Origin: CATOSP01 sp965197545
Lineage (GTDB): Bacteria > Chloroflexota > Dehalococcoidia > Lucifugimonadales > UBA3495
Direction: 5' to 3'
DNA length: 64,000 nucleotides
Assembly: GCA_965197545.1 (NCBI GenBank)
Contig: CBDANJ010000007.1
Span: 1,054,001 to 1,118,000 of the forward strand
This document shows, piece by piece, positions 16,988 to 25,633 of the stretch. The translations under genes and the position numbers were made by a program. The notes below the pieces were generated by a model that was not told the origin of the DNA, searched no databases, and was given only the letters and a program-made list of their open reading frames with translations. Within the stretch, counting starts at the first letter, position 1, and each line of letters starts with the position of its first letter.

Positions 16988-17683
16988 ATGCTCAAATCCC
17001 TTTTAGCCCAGGTCTCCAAGCAGACACTGGACCTGCTTTTCCCGCTTAGCTGCGTCGTTTGCCGCAGGGAAGGGGAGTTCATTTGCCGGGGCTGTGAGCC
17101 ATCCCTGCCTAGATTGGTCCCTCCCTTCTGCCGGATTTGCGCTCTTCCAGACGCCCGTGACGTGTGCCGTTGGTGTTCGCAAGCCCCGCTCGAGCTGGAT
17201 GGCGTCCGAGCTCCGTTCCTGTTCGAGGGTCCAATTCGGGAGGCGGTGCATAGCCTGAAGTACCGGGGGATAAGGGCGGCAACCCCCTACCTGGGAAGCC
17301 TTCTTGCGGGATACCTGTCGGAGCATCCGTTGCCGGGAGACTTGGTCATGCCCGTCCCGCTGCACCCCCGCCGCATGAGGTCCAGAGGGTATAACCAGTC
17401 GGAGCTACTGGCCAGAAGACTCGCCCGGGAAACTGGGTTGGACCTGGATGTTTCGGCGCTTTCAAGGGTCAAAAATTCCGGGCCTCAGGTTGGCGGCAGC
17501 CGAGAACTGCGCCGCTCCAACGTGGAGGGCAGTTTCCAATGCCGGGTTGACCTTACCGGCAGGCGCATTATTCTGCTGGATGATGTGGCAACCACGGGAA
17601 GCACATTGTCGGCGTGTGCGTCGGAACTTAAGGGCGCCGGGGCGTCTTCGGTCTGGGGGCTCGTGTTAGCCAGGGAAAGTTAA
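16988..17683 (+). CDS. comF: ComF family phosphoribosyltransferase-like protein
   Basis: 231 residues. The N-terminal zinc-finger part has the cysteine pairs CVVCRREGEFICRGC and FCRICALPDARDVCRWC. The C-terminal part has the type I phosphoribosyltransferase PRPP loop IILLDDVATTGST, preceded by MPVPLHPRRMRSRGYNQSELLAR, both hallmarks of ComF. ComF helps take up or process DNA during natural transformation in several bacteria, but solitary copies are common in non-competent species. No other competence genes are near. It starts 22 bases after the toxin gene. Confidence 0.9.
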   Translation: MLKSLLAQVSKQTLDLLFPLSCVVCRREGEFICRGCEPSLPRLVPPFCRICALPDARDVCRWCSQAPLELDGVRAPFLFEGPIREAVHSLKYRGIRAATPYLGSLLAGYLSEHPLPGDLVMPVPLHPRRMRSRGYNQSELLARRLARETGLDLDVSALSRVKNSGPQVGGSRELRRSNVEGSFQCRVDLTGRRIILLDDVATTGSTLSACASELKGAGASSVWGLVLARES

Positions 17684-17723
17684 GGGCATTCCCTGGATAC
17701 CGTTTTGGGCGTTGGCGTGTCAC

Positions 17724-18075
17724 GTAACTGTTCAGACTCGAGGACGCGGATTGGCTTAATCCCAAATCGGGCATCTCCATGATGATTCTCGAACGATGTT
17801 CCTCAGCCGCAACCACTCATTCCCGCGCAACCCGTCATTACTATGAAAATAGGCAATTTTCATATTCATACATGGCCTCGGCAAGGCCATCCGCAATTCC
17901 CGCGCAGAGCCTGCCCTCGGCTCGATCGGGGGCGGGAATCCAGAAATGCCGATGATAGTGACCGTGCTGGATGCGAAGGATTCAGGATTCCGGGTCAAAG
18001 CCTGCCCCGTACTGGATACGGGGCCCGGAATGACGGGCTGGGAGTAGGAAGGACACATCAAGTCTGAACAGTTAC
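17724..18075. mobile_element. MITE family A, full copy with 8-bp target duplication
   Basis: A 352-base element bounded by 18-base terminal inverted repeats (GTAACTGTTCAGACTYGA; 17 of 18 match) and flanked on both sides by the same 8 bases, CGTGTCAC. It encodes no transposase. Inside are smaller palindromes, including a block around TTCCGGGTCAAAGCCTGC. The GTAA ends and 8-base duplication resemble the IS66 family, so it may be moved by an IS66-type transposase elsewhere in the genome; that link is inference. Confidence 0.88.
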
Positions 18076-18205
18076 CGTGTCACTTCCGGATTGACAATGT
18101 TCAAGAGGTCTGTTGAAATTACGATGTCCGGAAGATGAGCCCCGTGTTTGGAGCGGGTGCGGGTAAGTTTCCCGGCATATAAGACGATCGACGGAGGAAA
18201 GTACG

Positions 18206-19192
18206 ATGGCGGGTAACACGTTGATTTACGTCGGCGCGGAAGCCAGCGGCCTGTATCGCAAAGAGGCCGGGGAGTCCCATTGGGAGAACCTGACTCGGGG
18301 AATGGCGCCTTCGGCCCAAGTGCGGTCAATCGCCATACACCCGGAGAACCCGAATGTCGTGTTTGCCGGCACCCAGCGAGGGGTCTACCGCAGCAAGGAC
18401 CGCGGGGACAACTGGGAGCGCATGAACCTCACCGAGGGCCGGGTTGTCTGGTCTCTGAAGTTCCACCCAGGCGACGCCAACACCATGTTCCTGGGGACCG
18501 AGGGCAGCGAGGTCTTCAAGAGCGTCGACGGCGGCGAAAACTGGGAGTATATGGCCACCATCTCCAACCCCGACTCGGTGCAGATGGCGTTTGCCACACG
18601 CATCTTGGGTCTGGCTATCGAGGCAAATAGCCCGGACCACATGTACGCGGCCCTCGAGGTTGGCGGCGCGGCCCGCAGTTCTGACGGCGGAAGGACTTGG
18701 CGGATCGCGAACCGCAACTTCGCGGGTGACGTGGACCTGATGGACCTCCACGGCGTGGCCGTGGGCGGCTCCGACTCCGGCTCGGTGTTCATTTCGAACC
18801 GTGTTGGCGTATGGCGGACCCGCGACCGGGGCGAAAACTGGGAAAACATGGAGTTCCAGAAATATTCCCCGATCATGTACTCTCGCGGCGTACAGACAGA
18901 CCCGAACGACTCCAACACCCTTTACGCCTGTGTCGGCATGAACTTCGGCAGCGAGGAGGGTGGCGTGCTCCGCACCACCAATCTGGGCGACACCTGGGAA
19001 CGTTTCGACAACGGAGACCCCAGGAGCACCACATTCGGCGTCTCCATCAACGCCCAGGACTCGCAGCAGGTGTACTTCTGCAGCCGTAAGGGCCAGGTGT
19101 TCGGCACCCACGATGGTGGAACGAGCTGGGCGGCCCACGACCTGCCCGAGTCAGCCACCAATGTGATTAGCGTGGCCTGCTCTTCTGCGTAG
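18206..19192 (+). CDS. Beta-propeller protein with BNR/Asp-box repeats
   Basis: 328 residues with at least six Asp-box motifs of the form S-x-D-x-G-x-x-W: SKDRGDNW, SVDGGENW, SSDGGRTW, TRDRGENW, TTNLGDTW and THDGGTSW. They fall roughly every 45-55 residues, predicting a six- or seven-bladed propeller of the sialidase/sortilin/photosystem-assembly type. There is no signal peptide and no sialidase catalytic Arg triad was recognised, so a binding rather than an enzymatic role is more likely. A strong terminator-like hairpin follows the stop. Confidence 0.8.
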   Translation: MAGNTLIYVGAEASGLYRKEAGESHWENLTRGMAPSAQVRSIAIHPENPNVVFAGTQRGVYRSKDRGDNWERMNLTEGRVVWSLKFHPGDANTMFLGTEGSEVFKSVDGGENWEYMATISNPDSVQMAFATRILGLAIEANSPDHMYAALEVGGAARSSDGGRTWRIANRNFAGDVDLMDLHGVAVGGSDSGSVFISNRVGVWRTRDRGENWENMEFQKYSPIMYSRGVQTDPNDSNTLYACVGMNFGSEEGGVLRTTNLGDTWERFDNGDPRSTTFGVSINAQDSQQVYFCSRKGQVFGTHDGGTSWAAHDLPESATNVISVACSSA

Positions 19193-19252
19193 CTAATAAG
19201 GCGTCCCTCTGGGGCCGCATTTGCAGGTCACGAACGATCTAAGGGCCAATTG

Positions 19253-19286
19253 CTGGGGTGGATGACGAGTCCACCCCAGTTTCATT
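19253..19286 (+). terminator. Probable intrinsic terminator after the beta-propeller gene
   Basis: A perfect 10-base inverted repeat (CTGGGGTGGA / TCCACCCCAG) with a 7-base loop, followed by GTTTCATT (partial T-run). It lies 60 bases after the beta-propeller stop and before the acyl-CoA dehydrogenase-like gene, so it separates the two transcripts. Confidence 0.6.
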
Positions 19287-19331
19287 AATGGCGGGGTCCT
19301 TCAGGCATCTAATGGGGGAATAGTTAGGATT

Positions 19332-20504
19332 ATGGCGATAGACGCTGGGATCGAAGATGTCGTAGGGGCCGCCTCGAACCTTGCTCCGGCGATTCGCGGC
19401 TCCCGAGGAGCGATTGAGAAGGACGGTAGATTGCCCTCGGATTTGGTTGAGAAACTGGACGATGCCGGGCTCTTCAGGCTCAGTCTTCCCCGTTCCATGG
19501 GCGGACCCGAGTGCGATCCCCTGACCACTTTCCGGGCTGTGGAAGAGTTGTCCAGGGCAGACGGCTCGGTGGGCTGGTGTTCGATGCTCTCCAGCACGTG
19601 CTCACTGTTTGCGGGCTATTTGCCAGTGAACGTGGGTAAAGAGATGTTCGGGGACCCACCCACATTTAGGATGGCGGGCTCTATCAGGCCGGAGGGGCGC
19701 GGGGTGATTGTGGACGGAGGCTATCGCGTTTCCGGCCACTGGGACTACGCCAGCGGCATTTACCACGCCAATTGGCTCATATGCACCTGTGTAATCGAGG
19801 ATGAAAACGGTCCGCGATCGAGCGCGGCAGGTATTCCAGAAACCCGGACCCTGCTTGCCCCCGTGGGTACGGCGACGATCGTAGACAACTGGTCTACGGT
19901 TGGACTGCGCGGAACAGGTAGCCACGACTTCATGGTGGACGACATCTTCGTGCCAGGCGAGCACAGCTATTTGCTGTTCAGTCCGCCACAAGAGCATGGT
20001 CCTCTATACCACCCCCGGTTATCATTGATCGCAGCGTGGTCGCCCGTGGCTGCCAATTCCCTGGGTATGGCCAGGGGCGCAATGGATGCGTTTCTCGAAT
20101 TGGCTTCGGATACAGGTTCCACGGGGTCGACGACACCCCTCAAGGACCGTCCGGCTGCGCAGACAAAGGTTGCGGAAGCCGAGGCAATCATCGGCGCCGC
20201 CCGCGCCTACGTTGTTGATTCAGTAGGTTCTGTTTGGATCGCGGTCTGCCAGGGCGTCCAAGACCTGGATACGCTGGTTGCGCGTGCCCGGTTGAGTATC
20301 ACGCACGCGATCTGGGAATCGGTGAAGGCGGTTGACTTGCTCTTCCACGCCGCCGGCACCAACGCTATTCACCGTAGGCATCCGCTGGAACGGTTTTTCC
20401 GCGATGTTCACACGGCGGCGCAGCACGTGGGTGGCTCGCCGGCCAACATTGACGCCGCGGGTCAGGCCCTGCTGGGTCTTCGTCCCGGAATCCCCGGCTG
20501 GTAG
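19332..20504 (+). CDS. Acyl-CoA dehydrogenase-fold flavin monooxygenase
   Basis: 390 residues. It resembles the HsaA/DszC/HpaB-like group (acyl-CoA dehydrogenase fold, C-terminal domain type 2) more than true acyl-CoA dehydrogenases: LFRLSLPRSMGGPECDP, VEELSRADGSVGWC, the flavin-contact segment SGHWDYASGIYHANW, WSTVGLRGTGSHDF and the C-terminal HPLERFFRDVHTAAQHV. Such enzymes use reduced flavin and O2 to hydroxylate aromatics, sulphur compounds or polyketides. The typical catalytic Glu of dehydrogenases is not evident. No flavin reductase is adjacent. Confidence 0.85.
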   Translation: MAIDAGIEDVVGAASNLAPAIRGSRGAIEKDGRLPSDLVEKLDDAGLFRLSLPRSMGGPECDPLTTFRAVEELSRADGSVGWCSMLSSTCSLFAGYLPVNVGKEMFGDPPTFRMAGSIRPEGRGVIVDGGYRVSGHWDYASGIYHANWLICTCVIEDENGPRSSAAGIPETRTLLAPVGTATIVDNWSTVGLRGTGSHDFMVDDIFVPGEHSYLLFSPPQEHGPLYHPRLSLIAAWSPVAANSLGMARGAMDAFLELASDTGSTGSTTPLKDRPAAQTKVAEAEAIIGAARAYVVDSVGSVWIAVCQGVQDLDTLVARARLSITHAIWESVKAVDLLFHAAGTNAIHRRHPLERFFRDVHTAAQHVGGSPANIDAAGQALLGLRPGIPGW

Positions 20505-20539
20505 CGGGGTTGGCCTATCGGGTTGCTTTGGGGGGTGGG

Positions 20540-21202
20540 CTATGGTTCACTCCGGTCCCAGTCAGGCATTGCCCAGTAGCCTTCGAAAGGGATCTCCACA
20601 CGAGCTTGTAGTCCCTGGGCCCTCTTCAGCCGCTGGATGTTGTAAAGGTGGGTGATGTACTCGTAGTAGCGGTGGAGGAAAGAAGCCTCTAGTGTGATCA
20701 GCGATTGGGTGGGGTCTTCGGGGTCTGGTTTCACGCCTCCGGGAAAGAGCTGGGGGTACTGGGCGAAGAAGCCCGTACCCCCTCCCTTGGAGGTCTTCTC
20801 TCGCAGACTGCCCACGGTCTCGTTGTTCAAAATTCGCCACGCCAGGTCCATCCCCAAACGCAGCTTTTCCAGGATGATGACCGTGTCCCAATAGAGGTCC
20901 TCGTCCAGCCGGCGGTCATGAGGGGAATCTAAGAGGTCGTCGAACTCCTGCCCCTCGGGTAATCCACCGGGAAACAGGACTTGCCCCCACCGCTGCCAGA
21001 ACCACCGCAGGTCACCCGAGGCCATGTGGCTGAGGTTGCGCCGGATGCTCCACAGACTCCATTCCCAGCGGTCGGAATCGAAGTCCAGTTGGGCGTCGGT
21101 GAGTCCTTCGATCTCCTCGCAGATCATCTGAAACAGCTCGGATTCGAACTGGGGAAACAAGGCCGTACCAGGCGCTGTTACCGGTATCGCTTCGTTCACC
21201 AT
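20540..21202 (-). CDS. DinB-like four-helix-bundle protein
   Basis: 220 residues from ATG 21202, with GGGAG about 10 bases upstream. It resembles DinB/YfiT-type metal-binding four-helix bundles: FPQFESELFQMICEEIEGLTDAQLDF, WSIRRNLSHMASGDLRWFW and FLHRYYEYITHLYNIQRL, where the histidines in SHM, LHR and THL could form the metal site. DinB proteins act on thiols or DNA-damage-associated compounds in a few cases, but most have no known reaction. Transcribed with the next upstream gene at 21253-21825. Confidence 0.65.
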   Translation of the reverse strand: MVNEAIPVTAPGTALFPQFESELFQMICEEIEGLTDAQLDFDSDRWEWSLWSIRRNLSHMASGDLRWFWQRWGQVLFPGGLPEGQEFDDLLDSPHDRRLDEDLYWDTVIILEKLRLGMDLAWRILNNETVGSLREKTSKGGGTGFFAQYPQLFPGGVKPDPEDPTQSLITLEASFLHRYYEYITHLYNIQRLKRAQGLQARVEIPFEGYWAMPDWDRSEP

Positions 21203-21252
21203 GTGAAAATACTCCCGGCAATTGGTGGTATGTGGGCAGGCCGAGTGGAAGG

Positions 21253-21825
21253 CTACGGGCCTACCCAGGTCTCGGACCATGCCAGACATGCGCTGCTGCT
21301 TTCGCGGTCGCCTCGCATCTCCAACGACACCTCGCCTTCGGCCACCTCGCCGTTGATGGTGATCTGGGCATTGCGGGCCGGAGTGAAGCAACTATAGACG
21401 CCCAGGGGCCGTCCCGGTGTGCTTCCGGCGGGGGATGCCAGCATGAAGGGTTCCAGGAAGTCGTACCAGGTGAGGGCGATAACGTCTTCTTCGCTCTCGA
21501 TACGCTCGGTCCAGAAGGAACGGCCGTCGCCCGACCTGGTGAACTCGGCCTCGGTTACCGGGATGCTCTGGTCCGCGAACTCCGAGAATAGGTATGACTC
21601 GATCGCCTCCTGGAGCCAGCGGGCCAGGCCGATGTTGTCGGAATACACCGCGACTTCGTCGTCAGATTTAATGTAGAGGACGTGGCCCTGTCCGGCGGGC
21701 GATAGAAGGATGCGCCAATGACTGACACGGGTTGTCTGGGCGCCACCTGATTCCTGGGAGAGCCGGATAAAGGAATTTTCTCCGGTGAGATATACACGGC
21801 TAGGGTCGACAGGGTTGGAGACCAT
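21253..21825 (-). CDS. Conserved-looking hypothetical protein
   Basis: 190 residues with the start at ATG 21825, which has AAGGAAGG upstream; an in-frame ATG at 21891 is less likely. No family is recognised. The composition is that of a soluble globular protein with alternating strands (HVLYIKSDDEVAVYSDNIG, AQITINGEVAEGEVSLEM). It precedes the DinB-like gene by 50 bases on the same strand, and a functional link with it is plausible. Confidence 0.55.
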   Translation of the reverse strand: MVSNPVDPSRVYLTGENSFIRLSQESGGAQTTRVSHWRILLSPAGQGHVLYIKSDDEVAVYSDNIGLARWLQEAIESYLFSEFADQSIPVTEAEFTRSGDGRSFWTERIESEEDVIALTWYDFLEPFMLASPAGSTPGRPLGVYSCFTPARNAQITINGEVAEGEVSLEMRGDRESSSACLAWSETWVGP

Positions 21826-21878
21826 CGGCGTACCTTCCTTTCGTCGTGGGTGTGTCGAATGAATGGGGGATGACAAAC

Positions 21879-22118
21879 TCAATCTGGACATCCACCAGGG
21901 AGAGAGAGAAAGTTCCTTCTCATATGAAGGAGAGGGTTAGGATGAAGAGAAATCCTCCGAACTGTACATAGCTTTGTATGGAGGGATGGTCTAAGGTTCG
22001 GAAACGTGACTCGTCGAGCCTGATTCCAGTCCAAGTACTCAGTCGAGTCATGGATTGCCCAAAACTCGCGCTCTTCGTCCTCTGATGCGAAATGAGGGAT
22101 CGCTTTCCTATCGGGCAT
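21879..22118 (-). pseudogene. CopG/BrnA-type antitoxin gene, truncated by a repeat
   Basis: The N-terminal ~46 residues (IPHFASEDEEREFWAIHDST, then YLDWNQARRVTFPNLRPS) are typical of CopG/BrnA-type antitoxins. After that the family sequence (usually ...SLRLP) is replaced by unrelated residues where a short low-complexity repeat lies (about 21890-21960, with CCCTCTCCTTC and CTTTCTCTCTCTCCC on the coding strand). The frame then stops at 21879. No BrnT-type toxin gene is seen on either side, so this is probably an orphan remnant of a toxin-antitoxin locus. Confidence 0.7.
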
Positions 22119-22664
22119 TTTCGTATGCGCTTCTTTCTCGTCGGCTCATATCCCTGCTGAGATAACCCGGACTAATTCTTCTCGGATTGTGAACACGACG
22201 AACAATCTTCTAGCCGATCGAGTGTGCCCCATCGCGTGATAACGGCGCTCCTATTGCTGGTGGATCGGTAACTCTCCTAAGACCAGTGGGCTGTTTAAGA
22301 AGACCTGCTCACATTCCGCTTTGGTGACACGATGCTTGCGCCAGTTCTTGGTCGAATTTCCGGCGTCCCACTGGAACCCGCGAGAACTCGATGGTTCATC
22401 CATCCAACAGCGAGAACATGTATATTACATGAACATGCCTCACTAATAAACTTCCCCTGTCTCGTAGTGTGTGCGTCAGGTTTTCGCGTGGGGCGGATGG
22501 GGATAGTTTGGAGAGAGGCATTTTCTCCCGATGGCCATGCGGCGCCAAGGGTGGTTCGCTGGGGGTACCCGATGAAGGCTTGTGCGAGGGTTTGGGTCCT
22601 GGTTATGGATTTCCCTGGTATGTTTCCGGGGACGCTTGACGGCGCTTGGTGTTCTCCGCCTAGT
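22119..22664. other. Non-coding decayed stretch between antitoxin remnant and transposase fragment
   Basis: No frame here has family resemblance; the long minus-strand frame 22295-22951 is out of phase with the transposase fragment and lacks coding character. It may include the outer part of the ISKra4-type element, but no terminal repeat was identified. Confidence 0.4.
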
Positions 22665-23250
22665 CTACGCCCTGGAATCCGTCTTTGCTTCCAGACCCTC
22701 CGGCCTTCTTGACCTGACCCATCGTCCCAACCGGCGCTCCCTGGCCTTTCCCCGTAGCCTTTGGCTGATTTGAGGCCAGACCTCTTCCCACCGGTCACTG
22801 CAGACCACCGTGCGCAGCGCCAACATGGGGTCTGCATGCGCCCTGGCCCAATGCATCCCTGAGCCCTTGAGCCGGGCCTCCACCACCAGCTTGTTGGCGC
22901 TCTCCACCGCCCCACTGCCGATGGGATAGCCTTGCGCCTGGAACTCAGCATACCTTATCTGGTCCCGGCGCTTCTCCAAATACCCCAGACTGGTTTGCAC
23001 AATCTTGAGCGCCCCCCCATCCCCATCCCCGCTATCCTCCAACTCCCGGCACAACTCCCTGAGGTTCTCCAGCAACCGTTCCGGCTCGCCGTGTTTCAAC
23101 TCATGGAGCTGTATTCCCAGCCAATCGCCGGCTTGGGCCGTCCCACTACCGAAAGCCGCCTGACTGGCCCGGGCCAGGTATTCGGCGCCGTGACACCAGT
23201 CCAGAATGCGCACTGCGTCGGGCCGGTGCAGGTCTATGAACTTCTGCGTC
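22665..23250 (-). pseudogene. ISKra4-family transposase, N-terminus missing
   Basis: The minus-strand frame encodes the C-terminal ~195 residues of an ISKra4-type transposase. It starts inside the catalytic domain (KFIDLHRPDAVRILDWCHGA), continues with the diagnostic YPIGSGAVESANKLVVEARL and KGSGMHWARAHADPML, and ends at 22665. The expected N-terminal half is absent: homology breaks at 23250, exactly where a partial MITE family A copy begins, so the gene was cut by that insertion or a later deletion. It cannot encode active transposase. Confidence 0.82.
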
Positions 23251-23401
23251 CCTCAGCCGCAACCTGTCATTCTCGCGAAGGCGGGAATCCAGGGATGCCA
23301 ATGCTAGTCACCGTTGCTGGTTGCAAAGGTTTCTGGATTCCGGGTCAAGCCCGGAATGACGGGCTGGGAGTAGGAACGACACATCAAGTCTGAACAGTTA
23401 C
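23251..23401. mobile_element. MITE family A, partial copy
   Basis: The 151 bases match the right-hand part of the element at 17724-18075, from the CCTCAGCCGCAAC block to the terminal repeat ending in CTGAACAGTTAC. It contains TTCCGGGTCAAGCCCGGAATG as a compact palindrome. The left end is missing and abuts the transposase fragment. No target duplication can be checked because one end is lost. Confidence 0.8.
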
Positions 23402-23485
23402 CAACAATCTTTCGAATTGACACCTGTCGGGCACGGCTCCTATAATGCCTGCAACTGGAGAATTGTCTCCGGTTTTAACAATTCA

Positions 23486-23598
23486 GGCGCCAAGGCCCGT
23501 AGGGGAGCTCGGTTAAGCCGGGTTGAGAGGGTGGCCGATCTTGTCACCGACCCTTGCGAACCTGATCTGGGTAATGCCAGCGTAGGGAAGCGACGCCA
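23486..23598 (+). ncRNA. TPP riboswitch (THI element)
   Basis: Conserved TPP-aptamer blocks are visible in order: GGGGAGCT at 23502-23509, TTGAGAGGG (equivalent of the CUGAGA core) at 23523-23531, GACCCTTGCGAACCTGATCT at 23549-23568, and GGGTAATGCCAGCGTAGGGA after it. These are the pyrimidine- and pyrophosphate-sensing helices of the thiamine pyrophosphate riboswitch. It lies directly before thiC with a terminator-like hairpin between, so thiamine pyrophosphate is expected to shut off thiC and possibly the genes to 27181. P1 pairing was not fully resolved, so the ends are approximate. Confidence 0.93.
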
Positions 23599-23620
23599 GT
23601 CGTATTGTAGGTCCGGCTAA

Positions 23621-23658
23621 GGCCGCCAACCCCTATCGTTGGCGGCCTTAACTATTTT
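23621..23658 (+). terminator. Terminator hairpin of the TPP riboswitch expression platform
   Basis: A 10-base inverted repeat GGCCGCCAAC / GTTGGCGGCC with a 7-base loop, followed by TTAACTATTTTT. It lies between the aptamer and the ribosome-binding site (GGAGG at 23660-23664) of thiC. The arrangement suggests transcription termination control when the ligand is bound. Confidence 0.75.
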
Positions 23659-23670
23659 TGGAGGTGTTCC

Positions 23671-25434
23671 ATGGCCCGCGTAGCTGATGTAGGTCAACTA
23701 CTCCAGGGAAGGTCCAATTTCCCAGCCAGTAAGAAGGTGTATAAGGAGGGCTCGAGGGGCGATATCCGAGTTCCCTTCCGGGAGGTAACCCTCACGCCCA
23801 CAGCGGGCCGCTTCGGTAATGAAGATAACGCCCCGCTAGAACTTTACGACACCAGCGGCCCCTATACCGACGACTCGGCCCGGTTGGACCTGCGGCAGGG
23901 TCTTCCCGCGCTCAGGGCGGCGTGGATTCTCGAGCGCGGAGACGTGGAAGAGTACACCGAGAACCGCACCGGTCATAACGGTAAGGGGACTGCCCAACCA
24001 TTCCCCGGACTGCTTCGCAAGCCGTTGCGCGCCAAGTCAGGCAGCAACGTGACTCAGATGCACTATGCACGGCAGGGAACGATCACACCGGAAATGGAGT
24101 TCATCGCCCTCCGAGAAGGGATGGACCCGGAATTCGTCCGCTCCGAGATTGCCAGGGGCCGGGCGATAATCCCCGCGAACATTAACCACCCCGAGTCCGA
24201 GCCGATGATCATCGGTCGGAATTTCCAGGTCAAGATCAACGCCAACATTGGCAACTCCGCAGTAAGTTCGTCGATCGACGAGGAAGTGGAGAAGATGATC
24301 TGGGCCACCCGGTGGGGCGCCGACACCGTGATGGACCTTTCCACCGGAGATGACATTCACACCACCAGAGAATGGATCCTACGCAACTCTCCCGTGCCCA
24401 TCGGGACCGTTCCCATCTACCAGGCTTTGGAGAAGGTCGAAGGTGACCCCAACGACCTGACCTGGGAGTTGTACCGGGACACCATCATCGAGCAAGCAGA
24501 ACAGGGTGTGGACTACTTCACGATCCATGCCGGTGTGCTGCTGCGCTATGTACCGATGACCGCCAACCGCATCACCGGCATCGTTTCCCGCGGCGGTTCC
24601 ATCATGGCCGGGTGGTGCCTCGCCCACCACGAAGAGAACTTCCTCTACACGCACTTTGGTGAGATTTGCGAGATCATGCGGGCCTACGACATCTCATTCT
24701 CCCTGGGAGACGGTCTAAGGCCGGGCAGCATCGCCGACGCCAACGACGAAGCCCAGTTCTCCGAGTTGGCCACTCTCGGCGAGCTCACCAAGTTTGCCTG
24801 GGAGCACGACGTCCAGGTGATGATCGAAGGTCCGGGACACGTGCCGTTGCATAAGATCAAGGAGAACGTGGAGCGCCAGATCGAAGTCTGCCATGAAGCG
24901 CCGTTCTACACGCTGGGGCCCCTGGTCACAGACGTTGCCCCGGCATACGACCACATCACCTCCGGAATCGGAGCGGCGATGGTCGGGATGTACGGCACGG
25001 CCATGCTCTGCTACGTGACCCCCAAAGAGCACCTGGGCCTGCCCAACAGGGAAGACGTGAAAGAAGGCGTCATCACCTACAAAATAGCCGCCCACGCCGC
25101 CGACGTGGCCAAGGGCCATCCGCGAGCCCATCTGTGGGACGACGCCCTTTCCAAGGCCCGGTTCGAGTTCCGCTGGGAGGACCAGTTCAACTTGGCCCTC
25201 GACCCGGACACCGCCCGCGAGTACCACGACGAGACACTTCCGGCCGTTGGGGCTAAAGTGGCCCACTTCTGTTCCATGTGCGGACCCAAGTTCTGCGCCA
25301 TGAAGATCACCCAGGATGTCCGCGAATACGCCAGGAACCTGGGCGTGGCTGTGGAAACCGCGTTTGAGTCTGGGATGGACGAGAAGTCCCAGGAGTTCCG
25401 CGAGGCAGGCAGCAAGATTTACCAAAAGACCTAG
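23671..25434 (+). CDS. thiC: Phosphomethylpyrimidine synthase ThiC
   Basis: 587 residues, in the normal range. ThiC is a radical SAM enzyme that rearranges aminoimidazole ribotide to the HMP-phosphate half of thiamine. Family features: GDIRVPFREVTLTPT near the start, QMHYARQGTITPEMEFIA, GRNFQVKINANIGNS, TVMDLSTGDDIHTTREWI, HEENFLYTHF, and the C-terminal non-standard cluster motif CSMCGPKFC that binds the 4Fe-4S centre. Start ATG 23671 has GGAGG upstream. It is preceded by a TPP riboswitch and followed by a GYD gene and thiD. Confidence 0.97.
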   Translation: MARVADVGQLLQGRSNFPASKKVYKEGSRGDIRVPFREVTLTPTAGRFGNEDNAPLELYDTSGPYTDDSARLDLRQGLPALRAAWILERGDVEEYTENRTGHNGKGTAQPFPGLLRKPLRAKSGSNVTQMHYARQGTITPEMEFIALREGMDPEFVRSEIARGRAIIPANINHPESEPMIIGRNFQVKINANIGNSAVSSSIDEEVEKMIWATRWGADTVMDLSTGDDIHTTREWILRNSPVPIGTVPIYQALEKVEGDPNDLTWELYRDTIIEQAEQGVDYFTIHAGVLLRYVPMTANRITGIVSRGGSIMAGWCLAHHEENFLYTHFGEICEIMRAYDISFSLGDGLRPGSIADANDEAQFSELATLGELTKFAWEHDVQVMIEGPGHVPLHKIKENVERQIEVCHEAPFYTLGPLVTDVAPAYDHITSGIGAAMVGMYGTAMLCYVTPKEHLGLPNREDVKEGVITYKIAAHAADVAKGHPRAHLWDDALSKARFEFRWEDQFNLALDPDTAREYHDETLPAVGAKVAHFCSMCGPKFCAMKITQDVREYARNLGVAVETAFESGMDEKSQEFREAGSKIYQKT

Positions 25435-25633
25435 ACCTGACCTCCGGCGAGTGTGAAGGGCGTTCGCGCCCTGCTTCGCCGGATTCACCACGGCTGCAAA
25501 ATTGAGGAAGCCGGGCTTACGCGGCGCTGGATCTACCCGCCAAATGAGCCCGGTTTCTCTTCGTTTTGGACGCACCGAGTAATGGTATACTCTTTCCATA
25601 ACGTCTCATAAACGGATACGTTGGAGCGGGTTA

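Noticed and set aside
22295..22951. A 218-codon minus frame overlapping the transposase fragment
   Set aside because: It is out of phase with the ISKra4 homology and has no recognisable domain.
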